From contig NZ_CP187532.1 in NCBI RefSeq assembly GCF_049852125.1, forward strand, positions 2,356,001-2,420,000: a stretch of 64,000 nucleotides of DNA. The letters run 5' to 3'. Position numbers and translations under genes: made by a program. Each line of letters starts with the position of its first letter. Within the stretch, counting starts at the first letter, position 1. The notes beneath the pieces were generated by a model, which saw nothing but the letters and a program-made list of their open reading frames with translations, ran no database searches and was not told where the DNA came from. This stretch comes from Senimuribacter sp049852125 (lineage in GTDB: Bacteria; Bacillota; Clostridia; Peptostreptococcales; Anaerovoracaceae). Shown here piece by piece: positions 7,817 through 16,674 of this stretch.

Positions 7817-9508
7817 TTATTTCTCATTATGCAAAAGCTTATGTTCTTTTCCTTTAAGAATGCCGTCGTACAAACTCAAAGCTACTGGGTTCTGGTGCGA
7901 CGATTTAATCTGAGAACGGCTGTCGAAACGATACAATCCTGCCTGTCTCGCCGCGCCTGTCATAATTTCCTGGCCGTTGAAAACCGGCTGGCCGCCTCCG
8001 TTGATACATCCGTTTCTGCAAGTCATAACTTCGATAAAGTCGTACTTCACGTTGCCTGCTTCCATCTCATCCAAAACCTTGCTGGCGTTGCCAAGACCGT
8101 TAATGATAGCTATGCGCACATCCTTACCTAAAAGATTTACCGTTGCTTCTTTGATAGCGTCATTACCGCGAACGCCTGAGAACTTGATTTCATCTAAATC
8201 CTCTGGTCTGTTGCTCTTTGTCAAATAACGAAGCACAGCTTCTGTCACGCCTCCGGTCGTACCGAAAATCGCACCCGCGCCGGATGACATACCAAATGGC
8301 ATATCAAGGGCTTCCGGTGTGATTTCCGCCATATTGATTCCAGTTGATTTAATCATGTTAGCGATCTCTGTGGTCGTCAATACATAGTCTACATTCTGCT
8401 CTCCCTCAGTGAAATGCTCCGGACGGAGGATCTCCGCTTTTTTCGCTGTACAAGGCATGATAGAAACCACAACAGTTCTTCTGCTGTCTTCGTCTTTCTT
8501 CATTCTTGCTTCTTCTTTAATCAACGCGCCGAACATCTGCTGCGGAGAACGGCAGGTTGAAATATGCTTTGCAAACTGCGGATATCTGTCTTCACAGAAT
8601 TTCACCCATGCAGGACAGCAGGAAGTAAATAATGGCAGATTTTCGCCGGATTTCAACCGTTCCACAAGCTCATTCGCTTCCTCTATAACCGTAAGATCCG
8701 CGCCAAAATCAGTGTCGTATACCTCTTCAAAACCAATATATCGCATTGCTGCAGCCAAATGTCCCAGTGCGTTAACGCCCTTTTCCATACCAAACGCTTC
8801 ACCGATAGCGACACGAACAGCCGGCGCAATCTGTGCGACAACCCGAACGCTTTTATCTTCCAACAGCTTCCAAACAGGTTCGGTATCCATTTTGATGGTA
8901 ATAGCGCCCGTTGGACATACCACGCGGCACTGTCCGCAGCCAACACAACCAGTTTCATTTAAATCCTTCTTAAACGGTGTTGTCATCATCATGTTGGAGC
9001 CTCTCTGCGCAAAACCTAAAACGCCGACGCCTTCTATTTCGTGACACATACGCACGCAGTCACCGCAAAGAATGCACTTATTCAAATCTCTTACAACGCA
9101 AGGAGACGTGGTATCCAACGGTAAATGTTCTTTATAGTTCTCAAAACGAATATCAGTCACACCCAGACGGTTTGCCAGATTCTGCAAATCGCAAACGCCA
9201 TTTGCCGCGCAAGTCGTACAGTCTCTGCAATGAGCGGCAAGCAAAAGCTCGATAACCATTTTTCTGTGATGTTGAATCTTGCGGGTATGTGTATAAATCT
9301 TCATGCCGTCTCTCGGTCTTTCTGAACAAGACGCAAAGACCTTCCCTTTATCATCCTCCACTACGCACAAACGACAAGCGCCATGAGTAGATAAATCGGA
9401 GTGATAACAGAAAGTAGGGATGTCAATGCCTGCGTTACGAATGACTGTCAGCACATTTTTCTCATCTGTAAACTCTACTTTTCTATTGTTGATTGTCATA
9501 AATCCCAT
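7817..9508 (-). CDS. hydA: [FeFe]-hydrogenase catalytic subunit, operon 2 (divergent paralogue of HydA)
   Basis: Second H-cluster subunit, about 563 residues. Order: plant-type [2Fe-2S] domain (TFCYHSD, then HGACRLCVVED), His-Cys3 [4Fe-4S] site (HCRDCTTCAANGVC), two [4Fe-4S] clusters (CILCGDCVRMC, CVGCGQCRVVC) and the H domain. The L1 motif is the standard TSCCPAW and L2 is MPCTAKK, but L3 reads TCRNGC followed by INGGGQP instead of ACPGGC; the metal-ligand cysteines are kept. The open frame extends to a GTG at 9529, but the ATG at 9508, 10 bases after GGAGG, is the likely start; the stop of hydB2 lies just upstream. The motif differences from the operon 1 enzyme point to different tuning or partners rather than a simple backup copy. 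Confidence 0.9.
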   Translation of the reverse strand: MGFMTINNRKVEFTDEKNVLTVIRNAGIDIPTFCYHSDLSTHGACRLCVVEDDKGKVFASCSERPRDGMKIYTHTRKIQHHRKMVIELLLAAHCRDCTTCAANGVCDLQNLANRLGVTDIRFENYKEHLPLDTTSPCVVRDLNKCILCGDCVRMCHEIEGVGVLGFAQRGSNMMMTTPFKKDLNETGCVGCGQCRVVCPTGAITIKMDTEPVWKLLEDKSVRVVAQIAPAVRVAIGEAFGMEKGVNALGHLAAAMRYIGFEEVYDTDFGADLTVIEEANELVERLKSGENLPLFTSCCPAWVKFCEDRYPQFAKHISTCRSPQQMFGALIKEEARMKKDEDSRRTVVVSIMPCTAKKAEILRPEHFTEGEQNVDYVLTTTEIANMIKSTGINMAEITPEALDMPFGMSSGAGAIFGTTGGVTEAVLRYLTKSNRPEDLDEIKFSGVRGNDAIKEATVNLLGKDVRIAIINGLGNASKVLDEMEAGNVKYDFIEVMTCRNGCINGGGQPVFNGQEIMTGAARQAGLYRFDSRSQIKSSHQNPVALSLYDGILKGKEHKLLHNEK

Positions 9509-9522
9509 GATTTTTCTTCCTC

Positions 9523-11409
9523 CTACCACTCGATATGAATTGCATCAAACGCACAATCAGACAGACATGCGCCGCACTTGATACAAGTTTCTGTGTCAAT
9601 ATGATATGCTTTTCTAACCTGACCTGCAATTGCGCCTGCCGGGCAGTTTCTCGCACACTTACCGCAGCCCTTGCACTTATCCGGGTCAATGATGAATTTC
9701 TGTAACGCTGTACAGTTTCTGGAAATACATTTCTTTTCCAGCACATGCTGTTCGTATTCCTCACGGAAGAATTTCAATGTACTCATAACCGGCTGCGCCG
9801 CACACTTTCCGAGTCCGCAAAGCGCAGTATCCGTAATGGTTTCCGCCAGTTCTTCCAACATATCCAAATCTTCCAGTGTACCCTTCCCGCCAACGATTCT
9901 TTCTAAAATCTCCAGCATACGCTTCGTGCCTTCGCGACACGGTACACACTTGCCGCAGCTTTCGTTCTGGGTAAAGTTCATGAAAAAACGAGATACCTCT
10001 ACCATGCAGGTATTTTCGTCCATGACTACCATACCGCCGGAGCCGATCATCGCGCCGATTTTCTTCAAAGAATCGAAATCCAGCTTCATGTCCAGATGCT
10101 CCTCGGTCAGACACCCACCGGACGGCCCGCCAATCTGTACTGCCTTGAACTTTCTATCGTCCTTAATGCCGCCGCCGATATCAAAGATGACTTCACGCAG
10201 GGTAGTACCCATCGGCACTTCAATCAACCCGGTATGCTTTACGCTTCCGGTCAGAGCAAAAGCCTTTGTTCCGGAGTTATTTTCCGTTCCAATGCTGGCA
10301 AACTTTTCTGCGCCGTCCGCAATAATCATTGGCACATTTGCATAGGTTTCGACATTATTCAACACAGTCGGCTTATCGAACAGACCCTGCTCAACAGTTC
10401 TCGGCGGTTTCACTCTCGGCATGCCTCGGTTTCCTTCGATGGAGGAAGTCAACGCACTTCCCTCACCGCATACGAAAGCGCCTGCGCCTCTGTTAATATG
10501 TAGCTTAAAGCTGAAATCTGTGCCCATAATATTATCACCCAAAAGCCCTGCTTCTTCTGCCTGGGCGATAGCATTCTTCAGACGGGCGATTGCCAGCGGA
10601 TACTCTGCACGAACATAGATATAACCTTCGTCCGCGCCTACCGCATAAGCCGCCAACGCCATACCTTCGATCATCTTATGAGGATCGCCTTCCATGATGC
10701 TTCTGTCCATGAATGCTCCCGGATCGCCTTCATCTCCATTGCAGACAACGTAGCGCTTCTTTTCTTCCTGTCTTGCAACCTGCGTCCACTTTTTACCGGT
10801 TGGGAAGCCCGCTCCGCCTCTGCCGCGCAAACCCGCCGCCATAACCTCGTCGATAACCTGCTGCGGCGTCATCTCAAACAAAGCCTTCTCCAACGCCGAA
10901 TAACCGCCGATAGCGATGTACTCTTGAATGTGCTCCGCATCGATAGATCCGCAGTTTTTCAATACATTTCTATGCTGCTTTTCATAAAAATGTATTTCCT
11001 CCTGCTTCGGACACTCTTTGCCGTCCTGCTGAAACACCAGTCTGGTGATCAGTTCTCCTCTTTCAATAGTTCTGTGAAAAATTTCTTCACAGTCTTCCAA
11101 TTTTACCTTGGTATAAAGAATATCCTGCGGTTCAATCTTCATTAAAGGTCCCATTTCACAGAAACCGTGGCAGCCGCTCTTGCGAACGACAACATCTCCG
11201 TCTCCATGGGCAACCTCAGGCTCAAAGACCACCTCAACATCAGGATTCTGCGCAACCAGTTCGCACATTTTATCATAAATCTGCGCAGAACCGCCGGCAA
11301 TACAGCCTGTTCCGGCGCAGATCAAAATTCTACACTTATTGCTTTCAATTTCTTTCTTTGACGCCTCACGAACCTTTGCGAGAGACTGTCTATCTGTAAT
11401 TTTGTTCAT
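9523..11409 (-). CDS. hydB: Hydrogenase NADH-binding flavoprotein subunit, operon 2 (NuoF-like HydB)
   Basis: 628-residue paralogue of the operon 1 HydB: N-terminal [2Fe-2S] domain (CAGTGCIAGGS at about 31-41, CHGFCEMGP near 100), NuoF core with GLRGRGGAGFPTG, [4Fe-4S] motif SCGKCVPCREGTKRM, and a C-terminal ferredoxin domain (CKGCGKCARNC, CIKCGACLSDC). It binds NADH and FMN and feeds HydA2. It is longer than the operon 1 copy, with an insertion in the early linker region. The start is ATG after GAGAGGAG. It is separated from hydC2 by one base, and hydA2 begins about 14 bases after its stop, so all three are co-translated. Confidence 0.9.
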   Translation of the reverse strand: MNKITDRQSLAKVREASKKEIESNKCRILICAGTGCIAGGSAQIYDKMCELVAQNPDVEVVFEPEVAHGDGDVVVRKSGCHGFCEMGPLMKIEPQDILYTKVKLEDCEEIFHRTIERGELITRLVFQQDGKECPKQEEIHFYEKQHRNVLKNCGSIDAEHIQEYIAIGGYSALEKALFEMTPQQVIDEVMAAGLRGRGGAGFPTGKKWTQVARQEEKKRYVVCNGDEGDPGAFMDRSIMEGDPHKMIEGMALAAYAVGADEGYIYVRAEYPLAIARLKNAIAQAEEAGLLGDNIMGTDFSFKLHINRGAGAFVCGEGSALTSSIEGNRGMPRVKPPRTVEQGLFDKPTVLNNVETYANVPMIIADGAEKFASIGTENNSGTKAFALTGSVKHTGLIEVPMGTTLREVIFDIGGGIKDDRKFKAVQIGGPSGGCLTEEHLDMKLDFDSLKKIGAMIGSGGMVVMDENTCMVEVSRFFMNFTQNESCGKCVPCREGTKRMLEILERIVGGKGTLEDLDMLEELAETITDTALCGLGKCAAQPVMSTLKFFREEYEQHVLEKKCISRNCTALQKFIIDPDKCKGCGKCARNCPAGAIAGQVRKAYHIDTETCIKCGACLSDCAFDAIHIEW

Positions 11410-11410
11410 T

Positions 11411-11884
11411 TTATGCTCCTCTCAATTCGCGAACTAACGCAACCGCCTTTTCCGGCGTCATAGCCGGATATACCTTGTCATTGACTGTCAGCACCGGCGC
11501 TAACCCGCAGGCCCCCAGGCAAGATACGGTCTCCAGTGTGAACATCATATCCTCTGTTGTCTGTTTCCCTTTGAAAAGGCCCAATTCGCTATATAATGCT
11601 TCCAAAATAGGAATAGATTTACGTACATGACAAGCTGTTCCGTCGCAAACCTTAATCAGATATTTGCCCTTCGGCTCAAAAGAGAAGTTTTCATAAAAAG
11701 TCGCTACACTGTAGGCCAGGGACTCCGGTATGTTCAGCTTACCTGCAACATAACTGAGTAATTCCGGCGGAAGGTAGCGATACTCCTCTTGTATCTCCTG
11801 TATAATCGGAATTAAATCTTTCTGGGTTCGCCCGTAGGCCGCTATAATTTCATCGGTTTTGTCATAATACTCTTTCTCCAGCAT
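11411..11884 (-). CDS. hydC: Hydrogenase NuoE-like [2Fe-2S] subunit, operon 2 (HydC)
   Basis: Thioredoxin-fold [2Fe-2S] subunit of the second hydrogenase. Visible: DLIPIIQEIQEEYRYLP near the N-terminus, the first cluster region CDGTACHVRKS and the second SCLGACGLAPVL. About 157 residues from the ATG at 11884 (AGGAG four bases upstream). A TTG at 11914 with AAAGGAG nine bases upstream would add ten residues; alignment with the operon 1 HydC favours the ATG. Its stop is one base before the hydB2 start. First gene of operon 2, behind a TTGACA promoter. Confidence 0.88.
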   Translation of the reverse strand: MLEKEYYDKTDEIIAAYGRTQKDLIPIIQEIQEEYRYLPPELLSYVAGKLNIPESLAYSVATFYENFSFEPKGKYLIKVCDGTACHVRKSIPILEALYSELGLFKGKQTTEDMMFTLETVSCLGACGLAPVLTVNDKVYPAMTPEKAVALVRELRGA

Positions 11885-11960
11885 ATTACTCCTGTCATCG
11901 ATGCCTGTCGGCAAAACGATGTGCTCCTTTCTCCAAATTCGTTACTCACTCAGGTTATAT

Positions 11961-11988
11961 TTTATACTGCATACAGCGGTACTGTCAA
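11961..11988 (-). promoter_or_regulatory. SigmaA-type promoter of hyd operon 2
   Basis: Minus strand TTGACA (11983-11988), a 16-base spacer and TATAAA (11961-11966), about 75 bases upstream of hydC2. No obvious operator dyad overlaps it. Confidence 0.65.
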
Positions 11989-12082
11989 TAGGCACACTGC
12001 CCAAAATTCAACAACTTTCTCTTTCATTTGTATAGATTTTTCTAATACTCTTTCCGCCCCTTCTCTCCAACGTTTCGCAAAG

Positions 12083-12122
12083 AAAAAGACCCCGATGCAG
12101 CGCTCCGCACCAGGGTCTTTTT
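12083..12122. terminator. Bidirectional-type terminator after glsA
   Basis: AAAAAGACCC (12083-12092) pairs with GGGTCTTTTT (12113-12122) around a GC-rich inner region; both strands end in a T run. It lies 50 bases after the glsA stop on the minus strand. Confidence 0.8.
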
Positions 12123-12170
12123 CATAAGGATTTTAAGTAGTATATAAAATATAGGTAATTGCTAATTTGA

Positions 12171-13085
12171 TCAAAAAATACTCAACTTCTGTTTACGACT
12201 CAACGCTTCCAACATGCGTATGCCGGCTACGCTGTTCCCCTTCTTATCTAAAGCCGGAGAATAGATGCCAATACCCATACGGCCGGGACAATTAGCCATG
12301 ATGCCGCCGCCTACGCCGCTTTTGGCCGGAATCCCTACTGTAGTGGCAAATTCACCACTGCCGTCATACATTCCGCTAGTCATCAGTACCGCGTTCATAA
12401 ACACCGCGTCTTCTTCTGGAATCACCTGCGTATCCCTGTGTATGTTCTTTCCATGATTAGCAAGCATCAATCCCATGCGAGCCAAGTCCTGACAGTTCAC
12501 CTTTATAGAACACATTGCAAAATACACATCCAGCAATTCCTCTACGCTCCCGTAAATCATTCCTGAGGTTTTTAAAAGATAACCCAGCGCCCGATTCTTA
12601 TTCCCCGTTTTCTTCTCTGAAAGGTAAACCTCCTGATCTACCTCCAGATCAGGGTTTTCCATAATCTCGCGAGTAAAATTCAAAAGACGCTGAAACCTTT
12701 CCTCGTTAGTCGCAGCTTTCACCATGCCGCAAACCGCGATCGCTCCGATATTAACCATCGGATTGATATGTTCCCGCAGAAGCAAAGGTTCCGCATAATC
12801 GATAGCATTAAAAGGCTTTCCCGTAGCCTCCACGCCGACATGGGCTTTGACAAAATCAATGCCGTTATCCTTAGCTGCCAGCATCAAAAAAATCGTCTTA
12901 ACAATACTCTGAATTGTGAAAGGTTTTTCCCAGTCACCGGCAAAGAAATCACCGTCCTCAGCAGCGACGTAAATGCCAATTTCTTCTCTGTTTGCCTTTG
13001 ACAATTCAGGAATATAGCTGGCAACCTCACCGTCCAAAGTATACCGCCGGCAACTTTCTAAAATATTTTCAACACATGTCTGCAT
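12171..13085 (-). CDS. glsA: Glutaminase
   Basis: Hydrolyses L-glutamine to glutamate and ammonia. It belongs to the serine-dependent beta-lactamase-fold glutaminases: the SxxK pair is at S60-x-x-K63 (FTIQSIVK). Other family blocks are INPMVNIGAI, the ENPDLEVDQEVYLSE to LGYLLK stretch, and KSGVGGGIMA near the C-terminus. At 304 residues it is full length for the family. It is monocistronic, with a terminator on its 3' side and the ATG at 13085 after GGAGGAAAA. In an amino-acid fermenter it supplies glutamate and ammonium, so it fits the general metabolism of the window. Cytoplasmic; no signal peptide. Confidence 0.93.
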   Translation of the reverse strand: MQTCVENILESCRRYTLDGEVASYIPELSKANREEIGIYVAAEDGDFFAGDWEKPFTIQSIVKTIFLMLAAKDNGIDFVKAHVGVEATGKPFNAIDYAEPLLLREHINPMVNIGAIAVCGMVKAATNEERFQRLLNFTREIMENPDLEVDQEVYLSEKKTGNKNRALGYLLKTSGMIYGSVEELLDVYFAMCSIKVNCQDLARMGLMLANHGKNIHRDTQVIPEEDAVFMNAVLMTSGMYDGSGEFATTVGIPAKSGVGGGIMANCPGRMGIGIYSPALDKKGNSVAGIRMLEALSRKQKLSIF

Positions 13086-13176
13086 GCATTTTCCTCCGCA
13101 TTCTTTTATCTCATTTAGTATACCATTGATTTCGAGATTGTAAACCCCAAGATTTTACGAGACAGCTAGTTCATCT

Positions 13177-13207
13177 AAAAACGGGGTACACGTCACGCAT
13201 ACCCCGT
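13177..13207 (-). terminator. Terminator after the B3/4-domain gene
   Basis: Stem ACGGGGTA (13181-13188) with TACCCCGT (13200-13207), followed on the minus strand by TTTT. Confidence 0.75.
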
Positions 13208-13222
13208 CCTGATACCAATACA

Positions 13223-13927
13223 TTATTCAGCATCAAAAATTCGGTTGTCCTTATGGATAAATCCAACCTTTGCTTCTACTCCAAAATACTTCTGCGCCAA
13301 CTCCGCCAGTTCAGCAGCAGCTTTCTCTACTTCCTCCTTATTCAAGTTGATAAAGCCGTCGATCGGAAACAACACATCTCTGGTTTGTTCTGTTATTTTG
13401 CCGATCTCACTCTGCCTCCAGGTCCAACGACGAGTTCTCACCTGATGGTCAGAAACATAAACAACTTCCTTATCCTCAGGTTTTTCCATCTCACCGTTGC
13501 CAAAAGGAATAAAGGTATCCTCCGCATCAGCGAAACGAACTTCTAATGCCTCGTCAATGGTCTCCATATCATGAGCCCCAATGGGCAAATGATATTTTAT
13601 AGACACCGCATTGCCCAAATCCACCACAGCGTTGATATGTGGAAATCCTTTTCCCTTTGCTATCCGATCAAGTAACGCTTCAATAGAGCACATATACCGG
13701 TTAGGATTAATGCCGATAGCACGAAAAGCCTCTCGATACGGTACAATATCATCTGCATTTTTCACTTTAATTCCTTCAAAGTCCTTCTCGCACTGCTGAA
13801 TATTCATCTGCAGCATTTCTTCCAATTCCGCGACCTCTTTAGTATTGTCCATCCCTCTGACTGCGACAACACCAAAAAACGCGTTCGGCAACAAATCGAA
13901 TACTTCTTTTGCAATTTCAAATTTCAT
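13223..13927 (-). CDS. B3/4 tRNA-binding-like domain protein
   Basis: 234-residue cytoplasmic protein whose whole length matches stand-alone B3/B4 domains, the editing-like module of phenylalanyl-tRNA synthetase beta subunit (COG3382). Recognisable stretches are FFGVVAVRGMDN near the N-terminus, the central GINPNRYMCSIEALLDRI and KGFPHINAVVDLGNAVSIKY, and the C-terminal TRRWTWRQSEIGKITEQTR block. Such proteins are thought to act on aminoacyl-tRNA or related substrates, but few have been tested, so the biochemical role is open. Start ATG at 13927 after AAAGGAGACAAG. Single gene with its own terminator. Confidence 0.8.
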   Translation of the reverse strand: MKFEIAKEVFDLLPNAFFGVVAVRGMDNTKEVAELEEMLQMNIQQCEKDFEGIKVKNADDIVPYREAFRAIGINPNRYMCSIEALLDRIAKGKGFPHINAVVDLGNAVSIKYHLPIGAHDMETIDEALEVRFADAEDTFIPFGNGEMEKPEDKEVVYVSDHQVRTRRWTWRQSEIGKITEQTRDVLFPIDGFINLNKEEVEKAAAELAELAQKYFGVEAKVGFIHKDNRIFDAE

Positions 13928-14105
13928 AAGCTTGTCTCCTTTACATCTTGTTTTCTGCTTTTGCCCTAATTACCTCCCGGCGAACCGTCCGATCCCTCGC
14001 AGCAGGAGGCCGAAACCCTGTAAAGCATATTTAGACACCTCTTACTAACATATTATTTTATCACATGACAGCGCTAAAGCATAGCTTTTTTTCCTCTATG
14101 ATAAA

Positions 14106-14140
14106 AAACTCTGCGATAAAATGAATTTCTCGCAGAGTTT
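14106..14140 (-). terminator. Terminator of the rubredoxin gene
   Basis: Perfect stem AAACTCTGCGA (14106-14116) / TCGCAGAGTTT (14130-14140) followed by a T run on the minus strand, six bases after the rubredoxin stop. Confidence 0.85.
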
Positions 14141-14145
14141 ACAGG

Positions 14146-14304
14146 TTATTCAGCTTTGGAAAACATGTCTTTGCCAACGCCGCACAGGTCGCATGCAAAG
14201 TCATCCGGAAGATCTTCAAACTTTGTTCCCGGCTCAATACCCTTTTCCGGCCAGCCAGCAGCCTCATCATATTCCCAGCCACAAGCGTCGCATACGTATT
14301 TCAT
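14146..14304 (-). CDS. Rubredoxin
   Basis: 52-residue one-iron electron carrier. The four Fe(SCys)4 ligands are visible as C5-x2-C8 (YVCDACGW) and C38-x2-C41 (FACDLCGVGKD), with the usual aromatic residues and the PGTKFEDLPDDF turn. The start is the ATG at 14304, six bases after GGAGGA; the frame is open further upstream but lacks a ribosome site there. It has its own promoter and terminator. Likely roles are electron transfer to oxygen- or peroxide-reducing proteins in an anaerobe; the partner cannot be read from context. Confidence 0.95.
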   Translation of the reverse strand: MKYVCDACGWEYDEAAGWPEKGIEPGTKFEDLPDDFACDLCGVGKDMFSKAE

Positions 14305-14337
14305 TTTGCTTCCTCCTTTCACTATCCATATATTCCT

Positions 14338-14365
14338 ATTATACCCCAAAATCTTCAATAATCAA
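14338..14365 (-). promoter_or_regulatory. Rubredoxin promoter
   Basis: Minus strand TTGATT (14360-14365), a 16-base spacer and TATAAT (14338-14343). Confidence 0.6.
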
Positions 14366-14405
14366 CAGAGTATTATAGGTCTCTGTCCTTAGAAATATCA
14401 AAATC

Positions 14406-14434
14406 TGGACAAGTCCTTGTTTCTATAGTAAAAT
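14406..14434 (+). promoter_or_regulatory. Promoter of the amidohydrolase gene
   Basis: TGGACA (14406-14411), a 17-base spacer and TAAAAT (14429-14434), followed by TTGGAGGC and the ATG at 14464. Confidence 0.6.
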
Positions 14435-14463
14435 GAAAAAAATAATTTTTTTGGAGGCTAAAT

Positions 14464-15651
14464 ATGTTAGTATTGAAAAATGCTCGCTTAATTCCGGAGC
14501 TGACAGAGAATTTTGATGAAAAATACGCAGACGTAGTCATCGACGGTGAATTGATTCAGGAAATCAAGCCTGCAAACAGCGTTTCCATACCAGAAGCGCA
14601 GGTCATAGACTTAGAGGGAAAAACTTTGATGCCGGGTCTGATCGAAGGCCATCTGCATCTGGATCTTTGTGGCAAAAACACCTTTGAGGAAAATGTCGAA
14701 TCAGACTCTTACCGTATTATGCGCTGTCTGCGTCTAGCACAGGACAATTTAAAAAAAGGCTATACTACTGTTCGTGACGTTGGTGATAGAAATAACATCA
14801 CCATCGGACTGGCCAAAGCAGTCAATGAAGGCATGATCATGGGCCCGGATATTCTGACCAGCGGCATCATCATCTCGCCTACAGAAATGGGCAATGAATT
14901 CTTTGGCACTATGTATACGGAAGCAGATTCCCCTGCAGAATTCACAAAAGCCGTCCGCCGCCAATACCAGCTGGGCGCAGACTGGATCAAAATCATGGGA
15001 ACCGGCGCCGTCATGAATCCCGGAGGAGAACCAGGCATGCCGATTATTTACGAGGAGGAACTTCAAGCCGCCTGCAGAGCCGCAGACTATGTAGGTCTTC
15101 CCGTCGCTGTGCACTGTCACGGTACAGAGGCAATCAAAATGTGCATCCGTTGCGGCGTAAGAACAGTGGAACACTCCTCGATCATGGACGACGAATGTAT
15201 CGAGATGTACAAAAAGTCGGACAGATCTTTCCCGATGCCAACGATGTCTCCTATGATTAACTTCTTAGAATTTCCGGAAGGAAAGCCAAAGCATTACATC
15301 GAAAAAGCGGAACGGCTCACCGATACGCTGATAAAAGGCGTTCGCGCCTATAAGGAAAATAACATTAAAATCGGTTGGGCAACAGACGCGGGCGTATATG
15401 AAGGAAGTCACGGCAACGGAATTTACGAATTCCGCGCCAGAGTAAACCTGGCCGGATTTACTCCGCTGGAAACTCTGATTCAGGCAACAAAAAATAATGC
15501 GGAAATCCTGATGATTGACGATAAGGTCGGTACAGTAAAATGCGGAAAACGTGCAAATCTCGTAGTCTTTGACGGAAATCCTGACGAAGACATCGAAGTT
15601 CTTGAAAATGTATCTATGGTACTGAAAGCCGGAAAAATCGTTCAGTTATAA
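14464..15651 (+). CDS. Metal-dependent amidohydrolase (imidazolonepropionase/Xaa-Pro-dipeptidase-like)
   Basis: 395-residue cytoplasmic hydrolase of the amidohydrolase superfamily. The metal site is readable: H63-x-H65 (EGHLHLD), a likely carboxylated lysine in ADWIKIMGTGA, histidines in AVHCHGTEA and TVEHSS, and the catalytic aspartate in WATDAG. A small beta-sandwich formed by both termini (residues 1-55 and 350-395, ending KCGKRANLVVFDGNP) is typical. Related proteins hydrolyse cyclic amides, carbamates or prolyl dipeptides; the substrate cannot be set from sequence. ATG preceded by GGAGGCTAAAT. Monocistronic, between its own promoter and a strong terminator. Confidence 0.85.
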   Translation: MLVLKNARLIPELTENFDEKYADVVIDGELIQEIKPANSVSIPEAQVIDLEGKTLMPGLIEGHLHLDLCGKNTFEENVESDSYRIMRCLRLAQDNLKKGYTTVRDVGDRNNITIGLAKAVNEGMIMGPDILTSGIIISPTEMGNEFFGTMYTEADSPAEFTKAVRRQYQLGADWIKIMGTGAVMNPGGEPGMPIIYEEELQAACRAADYVGLPVAVHCHGTEAIKMCIRCGVRTVEHSSIMDDECIEMYKKSDRSFPMPTMSPMINFLEFPEGKPKHYIEKAERLTDTLIKGVRAYKENNIKIGWATDAGVYEGSHGNGIYEFRARVNLAGFTPLETLIQATKNNAEILMIDDKVGTVKCGKRANLVVFDGNPDEDIEVLENVSMVLKAGKIVQL

Positions 15652-15661
15652 TAACTAAAAA

Positions 15662-15697
15662 CAGAACCCCGATGAGTTAACGCTCATCGGGGTTCTG
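15662..15697. terminator. Shared bidirectional terminator
   Basis: Perfect 15-bp stem (15662-15676 / 15683-15697) with loop TTAACG. T runs on both sides; the minus-strand tail TTTTT is the stronger. It separates the convergent amidohydrolase and LD-carboxypeptidase genes. Confidence 0.9.
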
Positions 15698-15734
15698 CTC
15701 CTTTTCAGGAGATTTATCAATAAGGAAAAATGTT

Positions 15735-16652
15735 TTATCTCTCTACCTTAAATTTGATAGTTTTAGTCTCTGTATCCATTTGGCATACTGCGCCCATAGG
15801 CAATGTAATCATTGGAAAATCGTGACCGGACTGGATGTTGTACATGACAGGAATATCCATATCGCCAATAGCGTCCAAAATGACTCTGGTCATATCAAAT
15901 CCTTCCTCACCCACATCACAGCGAGCAAACTGACCCAGCACAATACCCTTTACCTCGTCTAAAAGACCGGCGTTCTTCAACTGATAAACATGTCTATCCA
16001 AATTACCGATGTGTTCGCCAATTTCCTCGATAAACAAAATCTTTCCTTTTGTATCGATTTCATACGGTGTTCCCACAGAAGCACACAGCACAGTTAAGTT
16101 GCCTCCTGTCATTTCACCTTCGCCATATCCCTCTCTCGCCACGCCAATCGGCATGCCTTTTGGAGCGAAATATGTATATTCATCTTCTGCGGTTAAGCTC
16201 TCAAAGAAAGCCTGTTTTGTTTCTTCATCAAACTTGTCTACCACATTGGAAGAAATCATTGGCCCATGGAACGTAACTAAATCACATTCCTGTCCAAAGA
16301 GAAGATGGAGACTGGTGATATCGCTGTAACCCTGAAAAATCTTCGGGTTGTTTCTAACAACATCCAAGTCAATATACGGGATAATGCGGTTCGCGCCGTC
16401 ACCACCGCGTATACAGAAAATCGCTTCCACTTCAGGATCCGCAAACATCCTATTGATCCACTCGCCTCTCAGTTTTTCTTCACCGGCCATATAACCGCCT
16501 TTAGATGCCGAAATGTTGTCCGCTTTTTTTACACGGAAACCCAATGATGTCATAACCTTACAGCATTCTTCCTGCCGTTCTTCTGATATAGGAGAGCTGG
16601 GACTCACCAGACCGATTACAGCTCCTGCCCTTAACTTCTCAGGATATCTCAT
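15735..16652 (-). CDS. LD-carboxypeptidase family protein (S66, MccF/LdcA-like)
   Basis: 305-residue serine peptidase of family S66, which cleaves L,D bonds of tetrapeptide stem peptides or inactivates peptide-nucleotide antibiotics. Family blocks: GLVSPSSPI at the N-terminus, FCIRGGDGANRIIPYID, the substrate-loop GYSDITSLH, TFHGPMIS around the nucleophile region, FIEEIGEH with the catalytic glutamate, and IQSGHDFPM with the catalytic histidine. No signal peptide, so it acts in the cytoplasm on recycled peptidoglycan or imported peptides. It lies 22 bases downstream of spmB in an apparent spmA-spmB operon, which hints at a cell-wall or spore-cortex role. Confidence 0.88.
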   Translation of the reverse strand: MRYPEKLRAGAVIGLVSPSSPISEERQEECCKVMTSLGFRVKKADNISASKGGYMAGEEKLRGEWINRMFADPEVEAIFCIRGGDGANRIIPYIDLDVVRNNPKIFQGYSDITSLHLLFGQECDLVTFHGPMISSNVVDKFDEETKQAFFESLTAEDEYTYFAPKGMPIGVAREGYGEGEMTGGNLTVLCASVGTPYEIDTKGKILFIEEIGEHIGNLDRHVYQLKNAGLLDEVKGIVLGQFARCDVGEEGFDMTRVILDAIGDMDIPVMYNIQSGHDFPMITLPMGAVCQMDTETKTIKFKVER

Positions 16653-16674
16653 GATAAATTCACCTCTTTATTTA

